Shown here in pieces: positions 27,977 through 43,030 of a stretch of DNA of 64,000 nucleotides. The position numbers were made by a program, and so were the translations under genes. Under the pieces are notes generated by a model, which ran no database searches, was not told where the DNA came from, and was given only the letters and a program-made list of their open reading frames with translations. Each line of letters begins with the position of its first letter. Position 1 is the stretch's first letter. This DNA comes from Petrolisthes cinctipes (lineage: Eukaryota; Arthropoda; Malacostraca; Decapoda; Porcellanidae), in NCBI GenBank assembly GCA_033782935.1, contig JAWQEG010000003.1, positions 2,430,501-2,494,500 on the forward strand, written 5' to 3'.

Positions 27977-30900
27977 TACTTGCCTACTCCGTGTTAGAGT
28001 ATTTTCAAAATACAGGCCCAAAAGAAGCTGAAAATCGATATTTTAGGTGACCAAAGTCAATATGTGTATGCATCTTCTGCACCAGTTTATATCCCAAATT
28101 CAACCTCAAAACACCCGAAAATTCGATATTTTTGGGTCCCAGAAGCGATCTGTACATGCCTACTCAGTGCTAGAATGTTTTCAAAATATAGGCTCGAAAT
28201 ATGCTAAAAATCGATATTTTAAGTGTCCAAAGTCGATATGTGCATGCATCATCTGTACCCGTTTATATCTCAAATTCAGGCTCAAAACACCCGAAAATTC
28301 GATATTTTGGGGTCCCAAAAGTGATCGGTACATGCCTACTTAGTGCTAGAATATTTTCAAAATATAGGCCCAAAACATGCTAAAAATCGATATTTTAGGT
28401 GCCAAAAGTCGATATCTTAAATTCAGGCCCATAACACGCGAAAATTCGATATTTTGGGGTCCCAGAAGCGAACAGTATATGCCTACTCCGTGTTAGAGTA
28501 TTTTCAAAATACAGGCCGAAAACATACTGAAAATCGATCTTTTAGGTGCCCAAAAGGCGATATGTGCATGCATCTTCTGTACCCGTTTATATCCCAAATT
28601 CAACCTCAAAACACCCGAAAATTCGATATTTTGGGGTCCCAGAAGCGATCTGTACATGCCTACTCAGTGCTAGAATGTTTTCAAAATATAGGCTCAAAAC
28701 ATGCTAAAAATCGATATTTTAAGTGTCCAAAGTCGATATGTGCATACATCATCTGTACCCGTTTATATCTCAAATTCAGGTTCAAAACACCCGAAAATTC
28801 GATATTTTGGGGTCCCAGAAGTGATTTGTACATGCCTACTTAGTGCTAGAATATTTTCAAAATATAGGACCAAAACATGCTATAAATCGTTTTAGGTGCC
28901 CAAAGTCGATATCTCAAATTCAGGCCCAAAACACCCGAAAATTCGATATTTTGGGGTCCCAGAAGCGATCTGTACTTGCCTACTCCGTGTTAGAGTATTT
29001 TTAAAATACAGGCCCAAAACAAGCTGAAAATCGATATTTTAGGTGACCAAAGTCAATATGTGTATGCATCTTCTGCACCCGTTTATATCCCAAATTCAAC
29101 CTCAAAACACCCGAAAATTCGATATTTTTGGGTCCCAGAAGCGATCTGTACTTGCCTACTCCGGTTTAGAGTATTTTCAAATTACAGGCCCAAAAGAAGC
29201 TGAAAATCGATATTTTAGGTGACCAAAGTCAATATGTGTATGCTTCTTCTGCACCAGTTTATATCCCAAATTCAACCTCAAAACACCCGAAAATTCGATA
29301 TTTTTGGGTCCCAGAAGCGATCTGTACATGCCTACTCAGTGCTAGAATGTTTTCAAAATATTGGCTCAAAATATGCTAAAAATCGATATTTTAAGTGTCC
29401 AAAGTCGATATGTGCATGCATCATCTGTACCCGTTTATATCTCAAATTCAGGCTCAAAACACCCGAAAATTCGATATTTTGGGGTCCCAAAAGTGATCGG
29501 TACATGCCTACTTAGTGCTAGAATATTTTCAAAATATAGGCCCAAAACATGCTAAAAATCGATATTTTAGGTGCCTAAAGTCGATATCTCAAATTCAGGC
29601 CCAAAACACCCGAAAATTCGATATTTTGGGGTCCCAGAAGCGAACAGTACATGCCTACTCCGTGTTAGAGTATTTTCAAAATACAGGCCCAAAACATACT
29701 GAAAATCGATCCTTTAGGTGCCCAAAAGTCGATATGTGCATGCATCTTCTGTACCCGTTTATATCCCAAATTCAACCTCAAAACACCCGAAAATTCGATA
29801 TTTTGGGGTCCCAGAAGCGATCTGTACATGCCTACTCAGTGCTAGAATGTTTTCAAAATATAGGCTCAAAACATGCTAAAAATCGAAATTTTAAGTGTCC
29901 AATGTCGATATGTGCATACATCATCTGTACCCGTTTATATCTCAAATTCAGGTTCAAAACACCCGAAAATTCGATATTTTGGGGTCCCAGAAGTGATCTG
30001 TACATGCCTACTTAGTGCTAGAATATTTTCAAAATATAGGCCCAAAACATGCTAAAAATCGTTTTAGGTGCCCAAAGTCGATATCTCAAATTCAGGCCCA
30101 AAACACACGAAAATTCGATATTTTGGGGTCCCAGAAGCGATCTGTACTTGCCTACTACGTGTTAGAGTATTTTCAAAATACAGGCCCAAAACAAGCTGAA
30201 AATCGATATTTTAGGTGACCAAAGTCAATATGTGTATGCATCTTCTGCACCCGTTTATATCCCAAATTCAACCTCAAAACACCTGAAAATTCGATATTTT
30301 TGGGTCCCAGAAGCGATCTGTACTTGCCTACTCCGTGTTAGAGTATTTTCAAATTACAGGCCCAAAAGAAGCTAAAAACGATATTTTAGGTGACCAAAGT
30401 CAATATGTGTATGCTTCTTCTGCACCAGTTTATATCCCAAATTCAACCTCAAAACACCCGAAAATTCGATATTTTTGGGTCCAAGAAGCGATCTGTACAT
30501 GCCTACTCAGTGCTAGAATGTTTTCAAAATATAGGCTCAAAATATGCTAAAAATCGATATTTTAAGTGTCCAAAGTCGATATGTGCCTGCATCATCTGTA
30601 CCCGTTTATATCTCAAATTCAGGCTCAAAACACACGAAAATTCGATATTTTGAGGTCCCAAAAATGATCGGTACATGCCTACTTAGTGCTAGAATATTTT
30701 CAAAATATAGGCCCAAAACATGCTAAAAATCGATATTTTAGGTGCCCAAAGTCGATATCACAAATTCAGGCCCAAAACACCCGAAAATTCGATATTTTGG
30801 GGTCCCAGAAGCGAACAGTACATGCCTACTCCGTGTTAGAGTATTTTCAAAATACAGGCCCAAAACATACTGAAAATCGATCCTTTAGGTGCCCAAAAGT

Positions 30901-30985
30901 CGATATGTGCTTGCATCTTCTGTACCCGTTTATATCCCAAATTCAACCTCAAAACACCCAAAAATTCGATATTTTGGGGTCCCAG
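27977..30985 (+). repeat. Related seven-monomer higher-order repeat, 1172-bp period, about 2.5 copies
   Basis: Landmarks at 28047, 29219 and 30390 repeat at 1172/1171 bp. The order of subtypes matches the 1174-bp repeat (C'-A-D-B-A'-D-C on rotation). One D monomer has aaatcgttttagg with three bases missing, which explains the 2-bp shorter period. The 28.05-30.22 kb part recurs almost unchanged 8036 bp downstream (36.08-38.25 kb). Confidence 0.85.
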
Positions 30986-33900
30986 AAGTGATCTGTACAT
31001 GCCTACTCAGTGCTAGAATATTTTCAAAATATAGACCCAAAACATGCTAAAAATCGATATTTTAGGTGCCCAAAGTCGATATCTCAAATTCAGGCGCAAA
31101 ACACCCGAAAATTCGATATTTTGGGGTCCCAGAAGCGAACTGTACATGCCTACTCCGTGTTAGAGTATTTTCAAAATACAGGCCCAAACACATACTGAAA
31201 ATCTATCTTTTAGGTGCCTAAAAGTCGATATGTGCATGCATCTTCTGTACCTGTTTATATCCCAAATTCAACCTCGAAACCTGAAAATTCGATATTTGGG
31301 GGTCCCAGAAGCGATCTGTACGTGCCTACTCAGTGCTAGAATGTTTTCAAAATATAGGCTCAAAACATGCTAAAAATCGATATTTTAAGTGTCCAAAGTC
31401 GATATGTGCATACATCTTCTATACCCGTTTATATCTCAAATTCAGGCTCAAAACACCCGAAAATTTGATATTTTGGGGTCCCAGAAGTGATCTGTACATG
31501 CCTACTTAGTGCTAGAATATTTTCAAAATATAGGCCCAAAACATGCTAAAAATCGATATTATAGGTGCCCAAAGTCGATATCTCAAATTCAGGCCCAAAA
31601 CACCCGAAAATTCGATATTTTGGGTTCCCAGAAGCGAACTGTACATGCCTACTCCGTGTTAGAGTATTTTCAAAATACAGGCCCAAAACATACTGAAAAT
31701 CGATCTTTTAGGTGCCCAAAAGTCGATATGTGCATGCATCTTCTGTACCCGTTTATATCTCAAATTCAGGCTTCAAACACCCGAAAATTCGATATTTTGG
31801 GGTCCCAGAAGCAATCTGTACATGCCCACTCAGATGCAGGCCCAAAACATGCTGAAAATCGATATTTTAGGAGCCCAAAGTCAACATGTGTATGTATCTT
31901 CTGCAATCGTTTATATCTCAAATTCAACCACAAAACACACGAAAATTCGATAATTTTGGGTCCCAGAAGCGATCTGTACATCTCTAGTCAGTGCTAGAAT
32001 GTTTTCAAAATATAGGCTCAAAACATGCTAAAAATCGATATTTTAAGTGTCCAAAGTCGATATGTGCATGCACATCTTCTATACCCGTTTATATCTCAAA
32101 TTCAGGCTCAAAACACCCGTAAATTCGATATTTTTGGGTCCCAGAAGCAATCTGCACATGACTACTCCTAGTTAGAGTATTTTCAAAATACAGGCCCAAA
32201 ACATGCTGAAAATCGATATTTTAGGTGCCCAAAGTCAATATGTGCATTCATCTTCTGTACCCGTTTATATCTCAAATTCAGGCTCAAAACACCCGAAAAT
32301 TTGGTATTTTTGGGTCCTATAAGCGATCTGTACATCCCTACTCCTAGTTAGAATGTTTTCAAGATACAGACCCAAAACATGCTCAAAATCGATATTTTAG
32401 GTGCACAAAAGTCGATATGTGCATGCATTTTCTGTACCCGTTTATATCTCAAATTCAGGTTCAAAACATCCGAAAATTCGATATTTTGGGGTCCCAGAAG
32501 CGATCTGTACATGCCTACTCAGTGCAAAAATATTTTCAAAATATAGGCCCAAAACATGCTAAAAATCGATATTTTAGATGCCCAAAGTCGATATATCAAA
32601 TTCAGGCCCAAAACACCCAAAAATTCGATATTTTGGGGTCCCAGAAGCGATCTGTAAATGCCTACTCCGTGTTAGAGAATTTTCAATATACAAGCCCGAA
32701 ACATACTGAAAATCGATCTTTTAGGTGACCAAAGTCAATATGTGTATGTATCTTCTGCACCCGTTTATATCCCAAATTCAACCTCAAAATACCCGAAAAT
32801 TCGATATTTTGGGGTCCCAGAAGCGATCTGTACATGCCTACTCAGTGCTAGAATGTTTTCAAAATATAGGCTTAAAACATGCTAAAAATCGATATTTTAA
32901 GTGTCCAAAGTCGATATGTGCATGCATCATCTGTACCCGTTTATATCTCAAATTCAGGCTCAAAACACCCGAAAATTCGATATTTTGGGGTCACAAAAGT
33001 GATCGGTACATGCCTACTTAGTGCTAGAATATTTTTAAAATATAGGCCCAAAACATGCTAAAAATCGATATTTTAGGTGCCCAAAGTCGATATCTCAAAT
33101 TCAGGCCCAAAACACCCGAAAATTCGATATTTTGGGGTCCCAGAAGCGAACAGTACATGCCTACTCCGTGTTAGAGTATTTTCAAAATACAGGCCCAAAA
33201 CATACTGAAAATCGATCTGTTAGGTGCCCAAAAGTCGATATGTGCATGCATCTTCTGTACCCGTTTATATCCCAAATTCAACCTCAAAACACCCGAAAAT
33301 TCGATATTTTGGGGTCCCAGAAGCGATCTGTACATGCCTAGTCAGTGCTAGAATTTTTTCAATATATAGGCTCAAAACATGCTAAAAATCGATATTTTAA
33401 GTGTCCAAAGTCGTTATGTGCATACATCATCTGTACCCGTTTATATCTCAAATTCAGGTTCAAAACACCCGAAAATTCGATATTTTGGGGTCCCAGAAGC
33501 GATCTGTACATGCCTACTTAGTGCTAGAATATTTTCAAAATATAGGCCCAAAACATGCTATAAATCGATATTTTAGGTGCCCAAAGTCGATATCTCAAAT
33601 TCAGGCCCAAAACACCCGAAAATTCGATATTTTGGGGTCCCAGAAGCGAACTGTACATGCCTACTCCGTGTTAGAGTATTTTCAAAATACAGGCCCAAAA
33701 CAAGCTGAAAATCGATCTTTTAGGTGCCCAAAATTCGATATGTGCATGCATCTTGTGTACCCGTTTATATCTCAAATTCAGGCTCCAAACACCCGAAAAT
33801 TCTATATTTTGGGGTCCCAGAAGGAATCTGTACATGCCTAATCAGATGCAGGCCCAAAACATGATGAAAATCGATATTTTAGGTGCCCAAAGTTAACATG

Positions 33901-34659
33901 TGTATGCATCTTCTGCACTCGTTTATATCTCAAATTCAACCTCAAAACACCCGAAAATTTGATAATTTTGGGTCCCAGAAGCGATCTGTACATGTCTAGT
34001 CAGTGCTAGAATGTTTTCAAATTATAGGCTCAAAACATGCTAAAAATTGATATTTATAGTGTCCAAAGTCGATATGTGCATGCATCTTCTGTACCAGTTT
34101 ATATCTCAAATTCCGGCTCAAAACACCCGAAAATTCGATATTTTTAGGTCCCAGAAGCGATCTGCACATGACTGCTCCTAGTTAGAGTATTTTCAAAATA
34201 CAGGCCCAAAATATGCTGAAAATCGATATTTTAGGTGCCCAAAGTCAATATGTGCATGCATCTTCTGTACCCGTTTATATCTCAAATTCAGGCTCAAAAC
34301 ACCCGAAAATTCGGTATTTTTTTGTCCTAGAAGCGATCTGTACAACCCTACTCCTAGTTAGAATGTTTTCAAGATACAGACCCAAAACATGCTCAAAATC
34401 GATATTTTAGGTGCACAAAAGTCGATATGTGCATGCATTTTCTGTACCCGTTTATATCTCAAATTCAGGCTCAAAGCACCCGAAAATTCGATATTTTGGG
34501 GTCCCAGAAGCGATCTGTACATGCCTACTCAGTGCTAGAATATTTTTAAAATATAGGCCCAAAACATGCTAAAAATCGATATTTTATGTGCCCAAAGTCG
34601 TTATATCAAATTCAGGCCCAAAACACCCAAAAATTCGATATTTTGGGGTACCAGAAGTG

Positions 34660-37600
34660 ATCTGTACATGCCTACTCCGTGTTAAAGTATTTTCAAAATA
34701 CAGGCCCAAAACAAGCTGAAAATCGATATTTTAGGTGACCAAAGTCAATATGTGTATGCATCTTCTGCACCCGTTTATATCCCAAATTCAACCTCAAAAC
34801 ACCCGAAAATTCGATATTTTTGGGTCCCAGAAGCGATCTGTACTTGCCTACTCCGTGTTAGAGTATTTTCAAATTACAGGCCTAAAAGAAGCTGAAAATC
34901 GATATTTTAGGTGACCAAAGTCAATATGTGTATGCATCTTCTGCACCAGTTTATATCCCAAATTCAACCTGAAAACACCCGAAAATTCGATATTTTTGGG
35001 TCCCAGAAGCGATCTGTACATGCCTACTCAGTGCTAGAATGTTTTCAAAATATATGCTCGAAATATGCTAAAAATCGATATTTTAAGTGTCCAAAGTCGA
35101 TATGTGCATGCATCATCTGTACCCGTTTATATCTCAAATTCAGGCTCAAAACACCCGAAAATTGGATATTTTGGGGTCCCAAAAGTGATCGGTACATGCC
35201 TACTTAGTGCTAGAATATTTTCAAAATATAGGCCCAAAACATGCTAAAAATCGATATTTTAGGTGCCAAAAGTCGATATCTCAAATTCAGGCCCAAAACA
35301 CGCGAAAATTCGATATTTTGGGGTCCCAGAAGCGAACAGTATATGCCTACTCCGTGTTAGAGTATTTTCAAAATACAGGCCGAAAACATACTGAAAATCG
35401 ATCTTTTAGGTGCCCAAAAGGCGATATGTGCATGCATCTTCTGTACCCGTTTATATCCCAAATTCAACCTCAAAACACCCGAAAATTCGATATTTTGGGG
35501 TCCCAGAAGCGATCTGTACATGCCTACTCAGTGCTAGAATGTTTTCAAAATATAGGCTCAAAACATGCTAAAAATCGATATTTTAAGTGTCCAAAGTCGA
35601 TATGTGCATACATCATCTGTACCCGTTTATATCTCAAATTCAGGTTCAAAACACCCGAAAATTCGATATTTTGGGGTCCCAGAAGTGATTTGTACATGCC
35701 TACTTAGTGCTAGAATATTTTCAAAATATAGGACCAAAACATGCTATAAATCGTTTTAGGTGCCCAAAGTCGATATCTCAAATTCAGGCCCAAAACACCC
35801 GAAAATTCGATATTTTGGGGTCCCAGAAGCGATCTGTACTTGCCTACTCCGTGTTAGAGTATTTTTAAAATACAGGCCCAAAACAAGCTGAAAATCGATA
35901 TTTTAGGTGACCAAAGTCAATATGTGTATGCATCTTCTGCACCCGTTTATATCCCAAATTCAACCTCAAAACACCCGAAAATTCGATATTTTTGGGTCCC
36001 AGAAGCGATCTGTACTTGCCTACTCCGTGTTAGAGTATTTTCAAATTACAGGCCCAAAAGAAGCTGAAAATCGATATTTTAGGTGACCAAAGTCAATATG
36101 TGTATGCTTCTTCTGCACCAGTTTATATCCCAAATTCAACCTCAAAACACCCGAAAATTCGATATTTTTGGGTCCCAGAAGCGATCTGTACATGCCTACT
36201 CAGTGCTAGAATGTTTTCAAAATATTGGCTCAAAATATGCTAAAAATCGATATTTTAAGTGTCCAAAGTCGATATGTGCATGCATCATCTGTACCCGTTT
36301 ATATCTCAAATTCAGGCTCAAAACACCCGAAAATTCGATATATTGGGGTCCCAAAAGTGATCGGTACATGCCTACTTAGTGCTAGAATATTTTCAAAATA
36401 TAGGCCCAAAACATGCTAAAAATCGATATTTTAGGTGCCAAAAGTCGATATCTCAAATTCAGGCCCAAAACACGCGAAAATTCGATATTTTGGGGTCCCA
36501 GAAGCGAACAGTATATGCCTACTCCGTGTTAGAGTATTTTCAAAATACAGGCCGAAAACATACTGAAAATCGATCTTTTAGGTGCCCAAAAGGCGATATG
36601 TGCATGCATCTTCTGTACCCGTTTATATCCCAAATTCAACCTCAAAACACCCGAAAATTCGATATTTTGGGGTCCCAGAAGCGATCTGTACATGCCTACT
36701 CAGTGCTAGAATGTTTTCAAAATATAGGCTCAAAACATGCTAAAAATCGATATTTTAAGTGTCCAAAGTCGATATGTGCATACATCATCTGTACCCGTTT
36801 ATATCTCAAATTCAGGTTCAAAACACCCGAAAATTCGATATTTTGGGGTCCCAGAAGTGATTTGTACATGCCTACTTAGTGCTAGAATATTTTCAAAATA
36901 TAGGACCAAAACATGCTATAAATCGTTTTAGGTGCCCAAAGTCGATATCTCAAATTCAGGCCCAAAACACCCGAAAATTCGATATTTTGGGGTCCCAGAA
37001 GCGATCTGTACTTGCCTACTCCGTGTTAAAGTATTTTTAAAATACAGGCCCAAAACAAGCTGAAAATCGATATTTTAGGTGACCAAAGTCAATATGTGTA
37101 TGCATCTTCTGCACCCGTTTATATCCCAAATTCAACCTCAAAACACCCGAAAATTCGATATTTTTGGGTCCCAGAAGCGATCTGTACTTGCCTACTCCGT
37201 GTTAGAGTATTTTCAAATTACAGGCCCAAAAGAAGCTGAAAATCGATATTTTAGGTGACCAAAGTCAATATGTGTATGCTTCTTCTGCACCAGTTTATAT
37301 CCCAAATTCAACCTCAAAACACCCGAAAATTCGATATTTTTGGGTCCCAGAAGCGATCTGTACATGCCTACTCAGTGCTAGAATGTTTTCAAAATATTGG
37401 CTCAAAATATGCTAAAAATCGATATTTTAAGTGTCCAAAGTCGATATGTGCATGCATCATCTGTACCCGTTTATATCTCAAATTCAGGCTCAAAACACCC
37501 GAAAATTCGATATTTTGGGGTCCCAAAAGTGATCGGTACATGCCTACTTAGTGCTAGAATATTTTCAAAATATAGGCCCAAAACATACTAAAAATCGATA

Positions 37601-39098
37601 TTTTAGGTGCCTAAAGTCGATATCTCAAATTCAGGCCCAAAACACCCGAAAATTCGATATTTTGGGGTCCCAGAAGCGAACAGTACATGCCTACTCCGTG
37701 TTAGAGTATTTTCAAAATACAGGCCCAAAACATACTGAAAATCGATCTTTTAGGTGCCCAAAAGTCGATATGTGCATGCATCTTCTGTACCCGTTTATAT
37801 CCCAAATTCAACCTCAAAACACCCGAAAATTCGATATTTTGGGGTCCCAGAAGCGATCTGTACATGCCTACTCAGTGCTAGAATGTTTTCAAAATATAGG
37901 CTCAAAACATGCTAAAAATCGAAATTTTAAGTGTCCAATGTCGATATGTGCATACATCATCTGTACCCGTTTATATCTCAAATTCAGGTTCAAAACACCC
38001 GAAAATTCGATATTTTGGGGTCCCAGAAGTGATCTGTACATGCCTACTTAGTGCTAGAATATTTTCAAAATATAGGCCCAAAACATGCTAAAAATCGTTT
38101 TAGGTGCCCAAAGTCGATATCTCAAATTCAGGCCCAAAACACCCGAAAATTCGATATTTTGGGGTCCCAGAAGCGATCTGTACTTGCCTACTACGTGTTA
38201 GAGTATTTTCAAAATACAGGCCCAAAACAAGGTGAAAATCGATATTTTAGGTGACCAAAGTCAATATGTGTATGCATCTTCTGCACCCGTTTATATCCCA
38301 AATTCAACCTCAAAACACCCGAAAATTCGATATTTTTGGGTCCCAGAAGCGATCTGTACTTGCCTACTCCGTGTTAGAGTATTTTCAAATTACAGGCCCA
38401 AAAGAAGCTAAAAAACGATATTTTAGGTGACCAAAGTCAATATGTGTATACTTCTTCTGCACCAGTTTATATCCCAAATTCAACCTCACAACACCCGAAA
38501 ATTCCATATTTTTGGGTCCCAGAAGCGATCTGTACATGCCTACTCAGTGCTAGAATGTTTTCAAAATATAGGCTCAAAATATGCTAAAAATCGATATTTT
38601 AAGTGTCCAAAGTCTATATGTGCATGCATCATCTGTACCCGTTTATATCTCAAATTCAGGCTCAAAACACCCGAAAATTCGATATTTTGAGGTCCCAAAA
38701 GTGATCGGTACATGCCTACTTAGTGCTAGAATATTTTCAAAATATAGGCCCAAAACATGCTAAAAATCGTTTTAGGTGTACAAAGTCGATATCTCAAATT
38801 CATGCCCAAAACACCCGAAAATTCAATATTTTGGGGTCCCAGAAGCGATCTGTACTTGCCTACTACGTGTTAGAGTATTTTCAAAATACAGGCCCAAAAC
38901 AAGGTGAAAATCGATATTTTAGGTGACCAAAGTCAATATGTGTATGCATCTTCTGCACCCGTTTATATCCCAAATTCAACCTCAAAACACCCGAAAATTC
39001 GATATTTTTGGGTCCCAGAAGCGATCTGTACTTGCCTACTCCGTGTTAGAGTATTTTCAAATTACAGGCCCAAAAGAAGCTAAAAAACGATATTTTAG
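34660..39098 (+). repeat. Seven-monomer higher-order repeat, 1172-bp period, second block
   Basis: Landmarks at 34911, 36083, 37255 and 38427 are spaced exactly 1172 bp. After 38427 the next equivalent is 672 bp away, which fits loss of three monomers from the unit (C'-A-D-C remaining, 176+176+144+176). The block is near-identical to 28.0-30.2 kb at an offset of 8036 bp. The same higher-order repeat therefore exists in two places separated by less regular satellite. Confidence 0.87.
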
Positions 39099-41369
39099 GT
39101 GACCAAAGTCAATATGTGTATACTTCTTCTGCACCAGTTTACATCCCAAATTCAACCTCAAAACACCCGAAAATTCGATATTTTGGGGTCCCAGAAGCGA
39201 TCTGTACATGCCTACTCAGTGCTAGAATGTTTTCAAAATATAGGCTCAAAACATGCTAAAAATCGATATTTTAAGTGTCCAATGTCGATATGTGCATACA
39301 TCATCTGTACCCGTTTATATCTCAAATTCAGGTTCAAAACACCCGAAAATTCGATATTTTGGGGTCCCAGAAGTGATCTGTACATGCCTACTTAGTGCTA
39401 GAATATTTTCAAAATATAGGCCCAAAACATGCTAAAAATCGTTTTAGGTGCCCAAAGTCGATATCTCAAATTCAGGCCCAAAACACCCGAAAATTCGATA
39501 TTTTGGGGTCCCACAAGCGATCTGTACTTGCCTACTCCGTGTTAGAGTATTTTCAAAATACAGGCCCAAAACAAGCTGAAGATCAATATTTTTGGTGACC
39601 AAAGTCTATATGTGTATGCATCTTCTGCACCCGTTTATATCCCAAATTCAACCTCAAAACACCCGAAAATTCGATATTTTGGGGTCCCAGAAGCGATCTG
39701 TACATGCCTACTCAGTGCTAGAATGTTTTCAAAATATAGGCTCAAAACATGCTAAAAATCGATATTTTAAGTGTCAAAAGTCGATATGTGCATGCATCAT
39801 CTGTACCCGTTTATATCTCAAATTCAGGCTCAAAACACCCGAAAATTCGATATTTTGGGGTCCCAATAGTTATCGGTACATGCCTACTTAGTGCTAGAAT
39901 ATTTTCAAAATATAGGCCCAAAACATGCTAAAAATCGATATTTTAGGTGCCCAAAGTCGATATCTCAAATTCAGGCGCAAAACACCCGAAAATTCGATAT
40001 TTTGGGGTCCCAGAAGCGAACTGTACATGCCTACTCCGTGTTAGAGTATTTTCAAAATACAGGCCCAAAACATACTAAATAGCGATCTGTTAGGTGCCCA
40101 AAAGTCGATATGTGCATGCATCTTCTGTACCCGTTTATATCCCAAATTCAACCTCAAAACACCCGAAAATTCGATATTTTGGGGTCCCAGAAGCGATCTG
40201 TACGTGCCTACTCAGTGCTAGAATTTTTTCAATATATAGGCTCAAAACATGCTAAAAATCGATATTTTAAGTATCCAAAGTCGATATGTGCATACCTCAT
40301 CTGTACCCGTTTATATCTCAAATTCAGGTTCAAAACACCCGAAAATTCGATATTTTGGGGTCCCAGAAGCGATCTGTACATGCCTACTTAGTGCTAGAAT
40401 ATTTTCAAAATATAGGCCCAAAACATGCTAAAAATCGATATTTTAGGTGCCCAAAGTCGATATCTCAAATTCAGGCCCAAAACACCCGAAAATTCGATAT
40501 TTTGCTGTCCCAGAAGCGAACTGTACATGCCTACTCCGTGTTAGAGTATTTTCAATATACAGGCCCAAAACATACTGAAAATCGATCTTTTAGGTGCCCA
40601 AAATTCGATATGTGCATGCATCTTCAGTACCCGTTTATATCTCAAATTCAAGCTCCAAACACCCGAAAATTCTATATTTTGGGGTCCCTGAAGGAATCTG
40701 TACATGCCTAATCAGATGCAGGCCCAAAACATGATGAAAATCGATATTTTAGGTGCCCAAAGTTAACATGTGTATGCATCTTCTGCACTCGTTTATATCT
40801 CAAATTCAACCTCAAAACACCCGAAAATTTGATAATTTTGGGTCCCAGAAGCGATCTGTACATGTCTAGTCAGTGCTAGAATGTTTTCAAATTATAGGCT
40901 CAAAACATGCTAAAAATCGATATTTTAAGTGTCCAAAGTCGATATGTGCATGCATCTTCTGTACCAGTTTATATCTCAAATTCCGGCTCAAAACACCCGA
41001 AAATTCGATATTTTTAGGTCCCAGAAGCGATCTGCACATGACTGCTACTAGTTAGAGTATTTTCAAAATACAGGCCCAAAATATGCTGAAAATCGATATT
41101 TTAGGTGCACAAAAGTCGATATGTGCATGCATTTTCTGTACCCGTTTATATCTCAAATTCAGGCTCAAAACACCCTAAAATTCGATATTTTGGGGTCCCA
41201 GAAGCGATCTTTACATGCCTACTCAGTGCTAGAATATTTTCAAAATATAGGCCCAAAACATGCTAAAAATCGATGTTTTAGGTGCCCAAAGTCGTTATAT
41301 CAATTTCAGGCCCAAAACACCCAAAAATTCGATATTTTGGGGTACCAGAAGTGATCTGTACATGCCTAC

Positions 41370-43030
41370 ACCTAGTTAGAGTATTTTCAAAATACAGGCC
41401 CAAAACATGCTGAAAATCGATATTTTTGGTGACCAAAGTCAATATGTGTATGCATCTTCTGTACCCGTTTATATCTCAAATTCAGGCTCAAAACACCCGA
41501 AAATTCAGTATTTTTGGGTCCTAGAAGCGATCTGTACATCCCTACTCCTATTTAGAATGTTTTCAAGATACAGACCCAAAACATGCTCAAAATCGATATT
41601 TTAGGTGCCCAAAAGTCGATATGTGCATGCATCTTCTGTACCCGTTTATATCTTAAATTCAGACTCAAAACACCCGAAAATTTGATATCTTGGGGTCCCA
41701 GAAGCGATCTGTACATGCCTACTCAGTGCTAGAATATTTTCAAAACATAGGCCCAAAACATGTTAAAATCGATATTTTTGGTGCCCAAAGTCGATATCTC
41801 AAATTCAGGCCCAAAACACTCAAAAATTCGATATTTTGGGATCCCAAAAGCGATCTATACATGCCTATTCCGTGTTAGAGTATTTTCAATATACAGGCCC
41901 AAAACATACTGAAAATCGATCTTTTAGGTGCCCAAAAGTCGATATGTGGATACATGTTCTGTACCCGTTTATACTTAAATTCAAGCTCAAAACACCCGAA
42001 AATTCGATATTTTGGGATCCCAGAAGCAATCTGTAATTGCCTACTCCGTGTTAGAGTATTTTCAAAATACAGGCCCAAAACAAGCTGAAAATCGATATTT
42101 TAGGTGACCAAAGTCAATATGTGTATGCATCTTTTGTACCCGTTTATATCCCAAATTCAACCTCAAAACACCCGAAAATTCGATATTTTTGGGTCCCAGA
42201 AGCGATCTGTACATGCCTACTCAGTGCTAGAATGTTTTCAAAATATAGGCTCAAAACATGATAAAAATCGATATTTTAAGTGTCCAAAGTCGATATGTGC
42301 ATGCATCATCTGTACCCGTTTATATCTCAAATTCAGGCTCAAAAAACCGAAAATTCGATATTTTGGGGTCCCAGAAATGATCTGTACATGCCTACTTAGT
42401 GCTAGAATATTTTCAAAATATAGGCCCAAAACATGCTAAAAATCGATATTTTAGGTGCCCAAAGTCGATATCTCAAATTCAGGCCCAAAACACCCGAAAA
42501 TTCGATATTTTGGGGTCCCAGAAGCGAACTGTACATGCCTACTCCGTGTTAGAGTATTTTCAAAATACAGGCCCAAAGCACACTGAAAATCGATCTTTTA
42601 GGTGCCCAAAAGTCGATATGTGCATGCATCTTCTGTACCCGTTTATATCCCAAATTCAACAACAAAACACCCGAAAATTCGAGATTTTTTTTGTCCCAGA
42701 AGCGATCTGTAAATGCCTACTCAGTGCTAGAATGTTTTCAAAATATAGGCTTAAAACATGCTAAAAATCGATATTTTAAGTGTCCAAAGTCGATACCCGT
42801 TTATATCTCAAATTCAGGCTCAAAACACCCGAAAATTCGATATTTTTGGGTCCCAGAAGCGAACTGTACATGCATACTCAGTGCTAGAATTTTTTCAAAA
42901 TATAGGCTCAAAAAATGCTACAAATCGATATTTTAAGTGTCCAATGTCGATATGTGCATGCATCATCTGTACCCGTTTATATCTCAAATTCAGGCTCAAA
43001 ACACCCGAAAATTCGATATTTTGGGGTCGC
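41370..43030 (+). repeat. Duplicated 1.66-kb satellite block, copy 1
   Basis: Repeated at 43712-45373 with an offset of 2342 bp, becoming 2343 bp after a one-base deletion in copy 1 (ctcaaaaaaccg near 42340 versus ctcaaaacacccg). Shared private variants include the cttggggtcc monomer near 41691, a monomer lacking 19 bp (tcgatacccg near 42791) and a T-rich gagattttttttgtccc segment. The 43031-43711 interval is not part of the duplication. Confidence 0.85.
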
